From assembly GCA_030681895.1 (NCBI GenBank), contig JAUXRI010000289.1, forward strand, positions 1 to 53,640: a stretch of DNA of 53,640 nucleotides, read 5' to 3'. Under the pieces are notes generated by a model. That model saw only the letters and a program-made list of their open reading frames with translations. It did no database searches and was not told where the DNA came from. Source of the DNA: Myxococcales bacterium. Its GTDB lineage: Bacteria > Myxococcota > Myxococcia > Myxococcales > Myxococcaceae. Shown here piece by piece: positions 32,872 to 41,851 of the stretch (positions are counted from its first letter, which is position 1; the number at the start of each line of letters is the position of its first letter). A program made the position numbers and the translations under genes.

Positions 32872-33891
32872 TCAACGAAGGACGTCGACCTGGAGCTGGT
32901 TCTCGATGCCCCGGGCTCCGGGAATTCGCCGCGCGAGGCGGGCCATCGCCAGCTCGTCCCACCCGGTCTCCACCGCGCCGGTGAGCTGAATCACCCCGTT
33001 CTTCACCGAGGTGGTGACCCGCTTGAACTCCGGGCGGTCCTTCATGGCGAGCGACAGGTCGCGGGTGATGTCGGCGTCTTTGGCGACCACCGCGGCCTTC
33101 TGCGTCGACGAGACCACCTCGAGCAGGTTGTCCACGCGCACGGCGCCGTTCGCGCGGCTCGCCTCGATGCCAGCGGCGTCACGAACCGCCGCCGTCGGCA
33201 CGATGCCGAACAACGACACCACGCCGTCTTCGGTGTCGACGCCAATCTCGGTGGAAGGCACGTCTTTGGCCGCGAACAACCTCAGCTTCACGCTCGCCGT
33301 CGTCTCCATGTCACGCGCGCTCGAGCGGGGCGCCTTGCCTGCCTCGTGGAGCATCGAGACCTGCTCACGTTTACCGAAGGCGTCGGGCGAGACGACCTCG
33401 GTGGTGACCTTCCGAACGCCGGCGGTCCGGCTGGTGAGCCGCATCGCGCGAAGGTGGTCGCTGAAGGAATCGGCCGTGCCCGAGAGAATGACGGCACCCT
33501 TCGCGACCGACTTCACGCGAATGCTGCTGTCGGCGAGCGCGGGGTCACCGGTCAACGCCTTCTGCACGGCGGTGTTCGTCTCGGCGTCAGTGCGCGCGAC
33601 CTGCTTCGCCTCGCCCACCGGCACGACCTGCAGCTGGTTCGTCACGTCGCGAACGCCGCCCACTGCCCGCGCCGTCGCCTCGGCCTTCGCGCGTTGGCCG
33701 GCCGTGTCGACCTTCCCGTAGAGCATCACCACACCGTCTGCCGAGTCGACGTGAATGGCGCCGCTGCTCACGCCCTCGGTCGTCAGGAGCGCCAGCTTGG
33801 TACGCGCCGTCAGCAGGGCGTCAGGGGGTGCGGCGAAAGCGGCGCCTGAGAGGAGCAGGGTGAGGGTGACGACGAGGGCATGAGTTTTCAT
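32872..33891 (-). CDS. Periplasmic protein with four BON domains
   Basis: A 339-residue protein. The signal peptide (MKTHALVVTLTLLLSGAAFA) is followed by four BON domains at about residues 25-95, 105-170, 195-262 and 270-338, each with the helix, G[VI][VI]xLxG strand and GVRxVxNxLxV ending (GVVMLYGKV, GAVILSGTA, GVVSLFGIV and GVIQLTGAV mark them). BON proteins bind phospholipids and protect the envelope in osmotic or other stress; four tandem domains is more than the two of OsmY. The ATG at 33891 lacks a ribosome-binding site and lies only about three bases after the start expected from the sigma-54-like promoter at 33905-33920, so the message may be nearly leaderless. Confidence 0.9.
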   Translation of the reverse strand: MKTHALVVTLTLLLSGAAFAAPPDALLTARTKLALLTTEGVSSGAIHVDSADGVVMLYGKVDTAGQRAKAEATARAVGGVRDVTNQLQVVPVGEAKQVARTDAETNTAVQKALTGDPALADSSIRVKSVAKGAVILSGTADSFSDHLRAMRLTSRTAGVRKVTTEVVSPDAFGKREQVSMLHEAGKAPRSSARDMETTASVKLRLFAAKDVPSTEIGVDTEDGVVSLFGIVPTAAVRDAAGIEASRANGAVRVDNLLEVVSSTQKAAVVAKDADITRDLSLAMKDRPEFKRVTTSVKNGVIQLTGAVETGWDELAMARLARRIPGARGIENQLQVDVLR

Positions 33892-33904
33892 GGGTGACTC
33901 TGGT

Positions 33905-33920
33905 AGCAGACACCCTGCCA
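33905..33920 (-). promoter_or_regulatory. Sigma-54-like promoter of the BON-domain gene
   Basis: On the minus strand TGGCAGGGTGTCTGCT matches 10 of 12 defined positions with exact spacing. Two tandem operator-like palindromes lie 64-90 bp upstream. Confidence 0.6.
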
Positions 33921-33983
33921 ACGCCTATCACTTCGAAAATGGCGGCAAAACGCTCAGCTTTGCACTCGAAGCGAGCGAGGCCG

Positions 33984-34010
33984 CATCACGTCGATGTCAT
34001 CACATTGATG
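33984..34010. promoter_or_regulatory. Tandem palindromic activator-binding sites
   Basis: Two 13-bp elements 14 bp apart: CATCACGTCGATG (33984-33996, one mismatch to symmetry) and CATCACATTGATG (33998-34010, a perfect CATCA-N3-TGATG palindrome). Their cores begin 66 and 80 bp upstream of the BON promoter. They sit directly after the V4R activator gene. Confidence 0.55.
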
Positions 34011-34013
34011 CAG

Positions 34014-35666
<1,653 letters not shown>

Positions 35667-35714
35667 GGCGCCCTTTCGCTCCGAACCGCGTCGTCGAAGA
35701 CATTGCAGAATAAC

Positions 35715-35725
35715 TCACATTGATG
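35715..35725 (+). promoter_or_regulatory. Putative activator-binding site TCACATTGATG (upstream copy)
   Basis: Identical to the core at 34000-34010 and followed by GGGT, as at 24.35 and 37.44 kb. It ends 78 bp before the sigma-54-like element at 35803, close to the 80-bp spacing of one BON-gene site. Confidence 0.5.
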
Positions 35726-35802
35726 GGTTTGGCGAGCGAGGCCATGGCGTTTGTTGAGGAATTCCACTTTTTTCGCATCAGGCGCTCGTTACGACGGGTG
35801 GT

Positions 35803-35818
35803 TGGCGCGCGGTGCGCA
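35803..35818 (+). promoter_or_regulatory. Candidate sigma-54-like promoter, upstream of the pirin operon
   Basis: TGGCGCGCGGTGCGCA matches 9 of 12 defined positions but has GCGCA instead of TTGCA, and GC-rich sequence makes chance matches likely. Its leader would be about 165 bases. Confidence 0.3.
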
Positions 35819-35850
35819 GTTTCCGCGCGAACGTCATGCGTGAGATCACG

Positions 35851-35861
35851 TCAGATTGATG
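35851..35861 (+). promoter_or_regulatory. Putative activator-binding site TCAGATTGATG (downstream copy)
   Basis: One base from the 35715 copy and also followed by GGGTC. It ends 31 bp before the sigma-54-like element at 35892, closer than at other promoters. Confidence 0.45.
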
Positions 35862-35891
35862 GGTCTCGTTTTCGTGAACGCATCGAGTGCA

Positions 35892-35907
35892 CGGCATCGT
35901 TCATGCT
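35892..35907 (+). promoter_or_regulatory. Sigma-54-like promoter of the pirin operon
   Basis: CGGCATCGTTCATGCT has GGCA, exact spacing and TGCT (8 of 12 defined positions). A start near 35918 would leave a leader of about 77 bases before GTG 35995. Confidence 0.4.
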
Positions 35908-35994
35908 TGATGCTGAGGTGTTGTCTCACCGGAGCGCCGAACCCATGAGCGTGATTTCGACCGAAGCCTTTCGAACGGTGTCTGCGGGGAGCAC

Positions 35995-36726
35995 GTGATC
36001 AGCGTCCGTCGTGCAGGTGACAGGCGCCTCGAGCCCATCCTCACTCCTCAGCAGTGGCACACGTTTCACGACGGCGCAGTGGCCCCGGACCACGGCGCTG
36101 GGTTTCACGTGCTCGAGCACCTCGACGAGGCCCGGCTGCCGCCGGACGAGGAGCTGCCGCACAGCCAGTTCGTGCGAGCCGAGTGGCTCACCTACGTCTT
36201 CGAAGGGTCGCTCTCGTTCGAAGACGAGCGCGGTCAACGAGGCGTCTTGCGGGCGGGTGAGTTTCAGCGCGCCTCGTCGGCCTTCGATCGCCGGCATCGC
36301 GAGACGAACGTGTCACGCACCGAGTGGGCCCACTTCTTTCAGTTCGGGCTTCACCCCACGGCGACGCCTTCGCCAGGGCATCAGGAGTGCCGCTTCAGCG
36401 TGGCCGATCGACGTGACGTGCTGTGCCTGGTGGCGTCGCCAGAGGGTGGTGAAGGTGTTCTTCGCCTCGACCAGGACGTGAAGCTCTACTCGTCGTGCCT
36501 CGACGGCGGTCGTCACCTGGTGCACGAACTGGCTCCCGGCCGCGTCGCCTGGGTGCACGTCGTTCGTGGTGGCGCGAAGGTGATGGAGGAGGCGCTCGAG
36601 GCTGGCGATGGCGCAGCCGTCACCGGCGAGCGCGTCGTCTCCCTCACCGCCGACGGAGAGTCCGAAGTCCTGGTGTTCGACGTGAGCGAGTACCGGCACT
36701 CGGCCGGAAACGGCGTCGTCACGTGA
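35995..36726 (+). CDS. Pirin-family bicupin protein (YhhW-like)
   Basis: A 243-residue two-cupin protein. The N-terminal cupin shows the pirin order PDHGAGFHVLEHLDEARL, TYVFEGSLSFED and VLRAGEFQ; the C-terminal cupin has ALEAGDGAAVTGE and a VLVFDV ending. In active YhhW-type quercetinases the metal is held by His-x-His and His-x-Glu; here the first pair reads HSQ while HRE is kept, so one metal ligand seems lost and activity is doubtful. GTG 35995 is preceded by GGGGAG. Its stop overlaps a downstream ATG, and it heads a run of small stress genes. A role in redox or stress sensing is inferred. Confidence 0.82.
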   Translation: MISVRRAGDRRLEPILTPQQWHTFHDGAVAPDHGAGFHVLEHLDEARLPPDEELPHSQFVRAEWLTYVFEGSLSFEDERGQRGVLRAGEFQRASSAFDRRHRETNVSRTEWAHFFQFGLHPTATPSPGHQECRFSVADRRDVLCLVASPEGGEGVLRLDQDVKLYSSCLDGGRHLVHELAPGRVAWVHVVRGGAKVMEEALEAGDGAAVTGERVVSLTADGESEVLVFDVSEYRHSAGNGVVT

Positions 36727-36779
36727 TGAGGCTGTCAACGCTCCAGGCGATTGGCGTGAGACGTGAAGGGCGAGGGGTC

Positions 36780-36941
36780 ATGAGCAACGTGCCTGTGGAG
36801 CGAGTCGAACCACCAGCCCCCGAGGCGCTCGAGGGCCCAGACGAGGCAGTGCACGAAGTGGGGCAGGCGAGGGCGTCTGACCTCCGCTTCATTCCCGGCG
36901 TGAAGCGCGGGCCCATCACGCCGGCTGGCAAGAAGCCCTGA
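36780..36941 (+). CDS. Small hypothetical protein in the pirin operon
   Basis: A 53-residue ORF from ATG 36780, with GAGGGG about six bases before it. It is acidic in the middle and basic at the end (PGVKRGPITPAGKKP), rich in Pro, Glu and Val, with no membrane helix or Cys. The same frame is open from an ATG at 36726 that overlaps the pirin stop codon (TGATG), which would give 71 residues. The next gene follows two bases after its stop. Spacing on both sides supports a real gene; no family was recognised. Confidence 0.5.
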   Translation: MSNVPVERVEPPAPEALEGPDEAVHEVGQARASDLRFIPGVKRGPITPAGKKP

Positions 36942-36943
36942 GC

Positions 36944-37144
36944 ATGGTCCCGATTCTCGGCATCGCTGCGTTCGTCTTGTGGCTGTACGGCCTGAACGTC
37001 AGGCCCGGCGACGGCCGCGTTCACCTGCTGGTCCTCGGCGCTGCGCTGGCCCTGGTGTTTCAAGTCATTCAGCACCGCCGCGAGCTCCGTCGACTGTCGG
37101 GCCGTCGCGTCGTTCCCACTCAGTCCCCACGGAGTTCCTCATGA
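36944..37144 (+). CDS. DUF5670-like mini membrane protein
   Basis: A 66-residue protein with two transmembrane helices (about residues 3-18 and 27-43) around a short Gly-rich loop, then a basic Arg/Ser tail. VLWLYG and GRVHLLVLGAAL align with VLWILG and GAFIHILLVLAV of the 24077-24235 protein, so both appear to be DUF5670-type. Its stop overlaps the ATG of the helical-protein gene (ATGA), so a DUF5670 plus helical-protein pair occurs at both loci in the same order. Likely role: stress-related inner-membrane peptide, mechanism unknown. Confidence 0.62.
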   Translation: MVPILGIAAFVLWLYGLNVRPGDGRVHLLVLGAALALVFQVIQHRRELRRLSGRRVVPTQSPRSSS

Positions 37145-37434
37145 GCAGCGCCAAGACGAACAAGAAGATCGACGCCCTCGCCGCGAGCGCGAAGAACGTG
37201 GTCGCGAAGGTGGAAGCGGTGGTGAAGGGAGCGACGGCCGAAGCTGGCACGCTCCTGAAGAAGGTGGACGAAGGCGCCCGGCAGGTGTCGGTCGACGTCG
37301 CCCACGACGTTCAGAAGCTCGGCGTCAAGGCCGGGCATGCCGTTCAGGAGGCCGCGCAGAAGGCTGAAGTGGTGGGGGAGAAGCTCGTCACGAACGTGGA
37401 AAAAGCGATGAAGAAGACCAGCGAAGAGATGTGA
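37141..37434 (+). CDS. Ala/Lys/Val-rich amphipathic helical stress protein
   Basis: A 97-residue protein with no Cys, Trp, Tyr or Pro, predicted to be a chain of amphipathic helices (KIDALAASAKNVVAKVEAVV, then KKVDEGARQVSVDVAHDVQK). It shares KAGHAVQEAAQKA with KAGHAIKEAVSKV of the 23723-24043 protein, indicating common origin or convergent composition. Phasin-, LEA- and histone-H1-like low-complexity proteins look similar. ATG 37141 overlaps the upstream stop by four bases. An operator-like site follows its stop by six bases. Confidence 0.7.
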   Translation: MSSAKTNKKIDALAASAKNVVAKVEAVVKGATAEAGTLLKKVDEGARQVSVDVAHDVQKLGVKAGHAVQEAAQKAEVVGEKLVTNVEKAMKKTSEEM

Positions 37435-37440
37435 CCGCGA

Positions 37441-37451
37441 GCACAATGATG
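37441..37451 (+). promoter_or_regulatory. Putative activator-binding site GCACAATGATG
   Basis: Followed by GGGTC, then GATCGAGG, closely matching the 24.35-kb site and its flank (GGGTC, CATCGAGG). It lies only 16 bp before a sigma-54-like element, unlike the 63-66 bp spacing elsewhere. Confidence 0.4.
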
Positions 37452-37466
37452 GGTCAGCTTGATCGA

Positions 37467-37482
37467 GGGCACTCACTTTGAG
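37467..37482 (+). promoter_or_regulatory. Weak sigma-54-like promoter of the GlsB-type gene
   Basis: GGGCACTCACTTTGAG has GGCAC and TTG but GA instead of the key GC at -12 (8 of 12 positions). Confidence 0.25.
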
Positions 37483-37521
37483 CAGCGCAGCACCCACCGC
37501 CGGCCAGAGTGAAAGGGTGCC

Positions 37522-37782
37522 GTGAGCCTGGTGACCTACATTCTGGTCGGAGCCGTGATGGCGGTGGTGCTGCGGCTCGCCGTGCCACGCATGCGGCGCA
37601 CCCGCGCTTCGACGGGCGTCCTCGTCGGTATCGTCGGCGCGGTGGTGGGTGGCGTGCTGGCGTCGGTCCTGGTGCGCGAGGGGTCCTTCTTCGACGTGCA
37701 GCCGGTCGGCATCACCTTCTCGTTCGTGGTGAGCACGGTGGCGTTGCTGTGGCTCGACGGCACCTCGCGCTCCGACCCGTAA
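37522..37782 (+). CDS. GlsB/YeaQ/YmgE-family stress membrane protein
   Basis: An 86-residue protein with three transmembrane helices. The Gly-rich central helix (TGVLVGIVGAVVGGVLAS) is characteristic of the GlsB/YeaQ/YmgE family, once called transglycosylase-associated. These small inner-membrane proteins are induced by osmotic, acid or stationary-phase stress; molecular function is unknown. GTG 37522 has AGGGTG just before it. It follows the helical-protein gene by 87 bases that contain the operator-like element. Confidence 0.87.
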   Translation: MSLVTYILVGAVMAVVLRLAVPRMRRTRASTGVLVGIVGAVVGGVLASVLVREGSFFDVQPVGITFSFVVSTVALLWLDGTSRSDP

Positions 37783-37825
37783 TCGAAGCTCGACCGCTCA
37801 CGACCCTTCGTGCAGCATCGATGAC

Positions 37826-38740
37826 GTGAGCGCAGCGCCGTCGTTGAAGAAGTACGTCTGGCTGTCCATCGCGGCGGCCGTCGCCACCATCGGGCTCAAG
37901 GGCGCGGCGTGGGCGCTGACCGGCTCGGTCGGCCTGCTCTCCGACGCGCTCGAGTCGTTCGTGAACCTCGCCGGCGCGCTGATGGCGCTGTGGATGATGT
38001 GGCTCTCGGAGCAGCCCGCCGACGCCGACCACGCGTGGGGCCACGGCAAGGCCGAGTACTTCTCGAGCGCGTTCGAGGGGTTCCTCATCTTCCTCGCGGC
38101 GGTCAGCATCGCGGTATCGGCCGTGCTTCGGCTGATGAACCCGAAGGCGCTCGAGGCGGTGGCCATCGGCCTCGGCGTGTCCGTCGCGGCGTCGGTCATC
38201 AACTTCGCGGTGGCGCGTGTGCTCGCGAAGGTGGGCAAGGAGCACCACTCGGTCATCCTCGAGGCTGACGCGCACCACCTGATGACCGACGTGTGGACCT
38301 CGGTCGGCGTCATCGTCGGCGTCGGCCTCGTCGTGCTGACGGGCTGGTTGTGGCTCGACCCGGTGCTCGCGCTGCTGGTGGCCGCGAACATTCTCTTCAC
38401 CGGGTGGAAGCTGATGAAGCGGTCGGCCTCGGGCTTGATGGACAGCGCGCTGCCGCAAGAGATGGTCGCGAAGGTCGAAGCGCTGCTCGAGCCGTACCGC
38501 AAGCAGGGGCTCGGGTTTCACGCGCTGCGCACGCGCCAGGCCGGCAGTCGCGCCTTCGTGACGTTGCACGTGCTCGTGCCCGGCTCGTGGACGGTGAAAG
38601 AGGGCCACGACCTCGTCGAGCGCATCGAGGTCGAGATGCTGGCCCTGTTGCCGAACGGCCACGTCACCACCCACCTGGAGCCGCTGGAGGACCCGGTGTC
38701 GATGCTGGACGAGGGGCTCGACCGCAGGCCGCACGCGTGA
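37826..38740 (+). CDS. Cation diffusion facilitator (zinc/divalent metal efflux)
   Basis: A 304-residue CDF transporter that exchanges divalent metal for protons across the inner membrane. Six helices are visible in the first 210 residues. Metal-site motifs are present: LLSDALESFVN in helix 2, DHAWGHGKAEYFSS after it, and DAHHLMTDVWTS in helix 5 (the HxxxD half-site). A cytoplasmic ferredoxin-like domain (about 210-295) ends the protein, with several His for regulatory metal. Start GTG 37826 lies 43 bases after the GlsB-type gene. The exact metal (Zn, Fe or Mn) is not fixed by the sequence. Confidence 0.92.
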   Translation: MSAAPSLKKYVWLSIAAAVATIGLKGAAWALTGSVGLLSDALESFVNLAGALMALWMMWLSEQPADADHAWGHGKAEYFSSAFEGFLIFLAAVSIAVSAVLRLMNPKALEAVAIGLGVSVAASVINFAVARVLAKVGKEHHSVILEADAHHLMTDVWTSVGVIVGVGLVVLTGWLWLDPVLALLVAANILFTGWKLMKRSASGLMDSALPQEMVAKVEALLEPYRKQGLGFHALRTRQAGSRAFVTLHVLVPGSWTVKEGHDLVERIEVEMLALLPNGHVTTHLEPLEDPVSMLDEGLDRRPHA

Positions 38741-38792
38741 GGTCGTGTCAGCGCGAGAGGGCGTCTGCCGGCGAAGCCTTCACGCACGTCGC

Positions 38793-38807
38793 TTCAGCCT
38801 CGCTGAA
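38793..38807. terminator. Weak bidirectional hairpin between convergent genes
   Basis: TTCAGC-CTC-GCTGAA, a 6-bp stem between the CDF gene and the oppositely oriented lipoprotein gene, close to the latter's stop. No T-run. Confidence 0.3.
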
Positions 38808-38812
38808 AGGCC

Positions 38813-40780
38813 TCAGGGTCTGCAGCACAGGCGACGCGCGCCGGTCGCGGTGGGTGGGTTGTTGACGGGCGTGATGCTGCAGTTGTCGGTGCCGTTGCGA
38901 ATGAACTGGTTTGCGATGCCACCCACGGGGTTGCGAGAGCCGTCGACGGTGCCGCAGGTATTGTCTGCGAGGGTCGCAGCTCCGCCCGAACAGTTGAGGC
39001 CCACGGTCGAGAAGGCGTTGCACGACAACGAGGACGCCACCGTGCACATGTTGCACGCGCCGCACGAGCCCGGCGTGAAGCCGGTGAAGTAGTTGTTCAT
39101 CGTGCTCGTGTAGCCGCTGGGGCAGCTCGCCGTTCCGTCGACGTCGACGCACACCGGCTCGGCCGAAGGCGGTACTGGAGCGCACACGCTGCCCGACGCG
39201 CACGTCTGCGAGGTCTGCGCCACGCAGAAGGCTTCGGTGGTGGTCCAGGTCGGGTTGGCCTGCGACGCGAAGCCGCCGGGCTGGCAGACCCTGCCAATGG
39301 CGTTCCGGGTTGTCCCAAGCCGGTTGGTCGGCGTCACGCTCTGGCAGACGTAGCTCGTCGAGGTGTTGGTGAAGGTGAACGAGGCGCTGCTGCCGCCGCA
39401 GCTCGCGGTCGAATAGGCGTAGACCGTCACGCTACAGGCCGTGGCGCAGGTGCAGCCGACACAGGGCTGACCCTGCAGTCCCTGGAATCGGTTCAGCAGC
39501 GACGTGTAGCCGGCGGGGCACGGGCCGCTCCCGAGCATGATGCCGAGCGACGCGCCGGGCCCCACACTGGGCACGCACTGCACCTGGCTCCCGAGACACG
39601 TCGGGTCCTGACAGTCGGCGAGCCCATCGCCGTTGTTGTCGACGCCGTCGAGGCAGTTGCTCTCGGGAATACGAACGCACTGGTTCATCGCGCACGTGAA
39701 GTTCGGCTGACACTGGGCGGGTGACGAGCACGAGGTGAGGCACATGCCCGTTCCGCACCCGAAGCCGTTCGGGCACGCGCCGCCCGAGCCACCACAGGTG
39801 CCGGCGTTGTCGCAGATCTGCATGCACGTCGCGCCACAGGGCGTGCCCACGAGCACGAAGCGATCGGGGGGGCACGTGGGCGCGCCGCCTGAGCAACTCT
39901 CGGCGACATCGCAGACCGAGCCAGCAGGCCGGCAGACCTGCGTGTTGGGCGCGAACGCGTCGGTTGGACAGCCGGTGTTTCGCCCGTCACAGGCCTCTGC
40001 GACGTCACAGCCGCCGTCAGTCGCAGGCCGGCACTCGGTTCCCGCGTCGGCAATCCGGTTCATCGGGCACGAGCCGCCCGTGCAGACCTCGGCCACGTCA
40101 CAGACGCCTGGCGCCGTCCGGCACGTCACACCCTCACAGTCGGTGTCGGCACAGTCGGCGGCCGTGTCGCCGTCGTTGTCCAGCCCGTCGGCGCACGCGG
40201 TCTCGCGCATCGCCCCGCCACCGGCGCTGCCTCCACCTGCCGAGCCGCCAGCAGAGGCCCCTCCTGCAACTCCACCCGCCGATGCGCCACCTGCGGATCC
40301 TCCGGCCGTCGAACCGCCTGCGGAGCCGCCCGCCGTGGAGCCACCTGCGGAGCCGCCCGCCGTCGAGCCACCTGCGTCGCCACCCGCCGTCGAGCCGCCT
40401 GCGTCGCCACCCGCCGTCGAGCCGCCTGCGTCGCCACCTGCGGAGCCGCCAGCCGTCGCCCCACCTGCAGTCCCGCCCGCCGCCGCGCCACCTGCGGAGC
40501 CGCCAGCCGTCGCGCCACCTGCGGTCCCTCCCGCTGCCGCGCCACCCGCCGTCGAGCCGCCAGCAGCGCCACCAGCCGAGCCGCCCGCGACGGAACCGCC
40601 ACCTGCGGAGCCACCACCCCGGCCTCCCGCGCTCCCACCGCCATCAATGGCAGTGCATTGATTGTCGATGCATTGATCCGTCGATGCACAATCTGCCGAG
40701 GTGTCACATCTCGCCCCGGTGAACTGGGGGAAACAGCCTGACAGCGCGAACAGCGCGATGACTGCGATTCGGCGAGCCAT
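38813..40780 (-). CDS. Large Ala/Gly/Ser-repeat, Cys-rich lipoprotein
   Basis: A 655-residue lipoprotein. The signal ends in LSGC (Cys16). Then come a short Cys motif (CDTSADCASTDQC), a spacer of about 145 residues of only Ala, Gly, Ser, Thr, Asp and Val (GGSTAGGDA units), a Cys-rich region of repeated C-D-V-A-E-x-C modules (three copies: EVCTGG, EACDGR and ESCSGG), a calcium-binding-like DGVDNNGDGLADCQD motif, and C-terminal Cys-paired domains. The duplicated DGxDNDGD phrases resemble thrombospondin-3/MopE-type repeats. ATG 40780 has GTGAGG upstream; GTG 40792 overlaps the previous stop (GTGA) and is an alternative. Probably a surface protein. Confidence 0.8.
   Translation of the reverse strand: MARRIAVIALFALSGCFPQFTGARCDTSADCASTDQCIDNQCTAIDGGGSAGGRGGGSAGGGSVAGGSAGGAAGGSTAGGAAAGGTAGGATAGGSAGGAAAGGTAGGATAGGSAGGDAGGSTAGGDAGGSTAGGDAGGSTAGGSAGGSTAGGSAGGSTAGGSAGGASAGGVAGGASAGGSAGGGSAGGGAMRETACADGLDNDGDTAADCADTDCEGVTCRTAPGVCDVAEVCTGGSCPMNRIADAGTECRPATDGGCDVAEACDGRNTGCPTDAFAPNTQVCRPAGSVCDVAESCSGGAPTCPPDRFVLVGTPCGATCMQICDNAGTCGGSGGACPNGFGCGTGMCLTSCSSPAQCQPNFTCAMNQCVRIPESNCLDGVDNNGDGLADCQDPTCLGSQVQCVPSVGPGASLGIMLGSGPCPAGYTSLLNRFQGLQGQPCVGCTCATACSVTVYAYSTASCGGSSASFTFTNTSTSYVCQSVTPTNRLGTTRNAIGRVCQPGGFASQANPTWTTTEAFCVAQTSQTCASGSVCAPVPPSAEPVCVDVDGTASCPSGYTSTMNNYFTGFTPGSCGACNMCTVASSLSCNAFSTVGLNCSGGAATLADNTCGTVDGSRNPVGGIANQFIRNGTDNCSITPVNNPPTATGARRLCCRP
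40211..40643 (-). repeat. GC-rich tandem repeat coding for the Ala/Gly spacer
   Basis: About 430 bp of imperfect 9-bp and 27-bp units (STAGGDAGG, STAGGSAGG and ATAGGSAGG in protein) with near-identical neighbours around 40320-40440. Likely prone to length change. Confidence 0.8.
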
Positions 40781-40788
40781 GAAGTGCC

Positions 40789-41703
40789 TCACTTCTCGAC
40801 CACGAAGAGGATGATGGCCGTGACGGCCGCGACGCCGGCCACCGCGTACGAGATGTTCGCTGCGGTCGCCATGGTCTGCGAGTCACGCCGCAGCTCCGCC
40901 GCAGCGTCAGGCCCACGAACGACGGTGTTGTGTTCGACCGCTTTGGCGTTGCTGACCACGCCCAGGCCGACGCCCGCGCCAACCCCTGCCACCGCGACGC
41001 CACCGGCAACCCACGTCCACACGCGCGCCTTCTTCTCCACCGTCGCCGTCAGTGCAGGGCCCGGAGTCAGCGCGACGTCGGCCGGCTTCGGCTCGGTGGT
41101 CGTGACCGCTTTCGGCGCGTCGGTCGGCGGCGGGCTCGGGCGCAGCGCGATGGTCATCTCGGTCGCGCGCGACAGCTGCATCACGAAGGCGCGGTCGGTC
41201 TTCTCGTAGCCTTCAGCCGTCACGCTCAGGGTGTGGTTGCCGGCGATCAGCTCGATCGACACTGGCGAGTTCCCGAGCTCCTTCCCGTCGACGCTGATCT
41301 TCGCCGTCGGCGGGTCCGCGAACACCATCAGCTGCTGCAGGCCCTTCTCGCGAAGGCGCCGCTCGAGGTTGGTGATGGCGTCGCTGACCGACTCACGATC
41401 CGCCGCGTTGGGAGAGAGCCGCAGGTAGTCGCGGTACGCACGCATCGCCTTCGCGGTCTCGCCGAGCTGCTCGTGACACTTGCCGATGTTGTACGTGATG
41501 ACGGGGCTGGGCCGGGCCAGGTACGCCTCTTCGAACTTCGCGATGGCCTCGGCGTAGCGCGCTTGTTTGTAGAGCTTCTGGCCCCACTGAACGAGCTCCT
41601 TCGCTTTTGCGAGGCCGGCGGTTTCGGGCGCCGCCGCAGCAGCGGGTCTGGGCTCCTTCGGCGGAGCAGCGAGCATCATGGCGATGAGCAGTGCGGAGAT
41701 CAT
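40789..41703 (-). CDS. TPR and PEGA-domain envelope protein
   Basis: A 304-residue protein with a short signal (MISALLIAMMLAAP), TPR repeats at about residues 35-115 (KLYKQARYAEAIAKFEEAY, then CHEQLGETAKAMRAYRDYLRL), a PEGA domain at about 125-195 (VFADPPTAKISVDGKELGNSPV is the hallmark), a Pro/Thr linker, and two hydrophobic helices near 225-245 and 283-302 flanking a polar loop. This TPR-PEGA-two-helix layout is common in myxobacteria. Its stop overlaps the possible GTG start of the lipoprotein gene, so the two are probably co-expressed. Confidence 0.85.
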   Translation of the reverse strand: MISALLIAMMLAAPPKEPRPAAAAAPETAGLAKAKELVQWGQKLYKQARYAEAIAKFEEAYLARPSPVITYNIGKCHEQLGETAKAMRAYRDYLRLSPNAADRESVSDAITNLERRLREKGLQQLMVFADPPTAKISVDGKELGNSPVSIELIAGNHTLSVTAEGYEKTDRAFVMQLSRATEMTIALRPSPPPTDAPKAVTTTEPKPADVALTPGPALTATVEKKARVWTWVAGGVAVAGVGAGVGLGVVSNAKAVEHNTVVRGPDAAAELRRDSQTMATAANISYAVAGVAAVTAIILFVVEK

Positions 41704-41851
41704 GGTTCCTGGTCAGCCACGCGAATGCGGCCGGCCGGTGATTGTCGACGGAAGGAACACAAAGAACAATCGCGCTCGTTCTTCAGCGCAGCTGCGAGGT
41801 TGATCTGCTCAGGTCGTCCCCCGGCGTCGGGCGCTTCGGGCCGGCCGCGGA

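Larger units (their letters stand above)
35667..35994. other. 328-bp regulatory gap between the V4R activator and pirin genes
   Basis: No gene is supported here. Relatively AT-rich for this genome. It holds two copies of the operator-like element (35715-35725 and 35851-35861), both followed by GGGT, a GC-rich inverted repeat (CGCGCGG at 35806-35812 with CCGCGCG at 35823-35829), and two sigma-54-like elements listed separately. Confidence 0.6.

Noticed and set aside
36719..37075. Minus-strand frame opposite the small genes of the pirin operon
   Set aside because: No ribosome-binding site or domain. The plus strand has tightly spaced genes with overlaps and membrane helices.
39735..40661. Plus-strand Pro-rich frame opposite the repeat lipoprotein, resembling a Pro-repeat protein
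   Set aside because: It is the complement of GGxAGG codons. No start signal, and the minus strand has signal, Cys modules and stop context.
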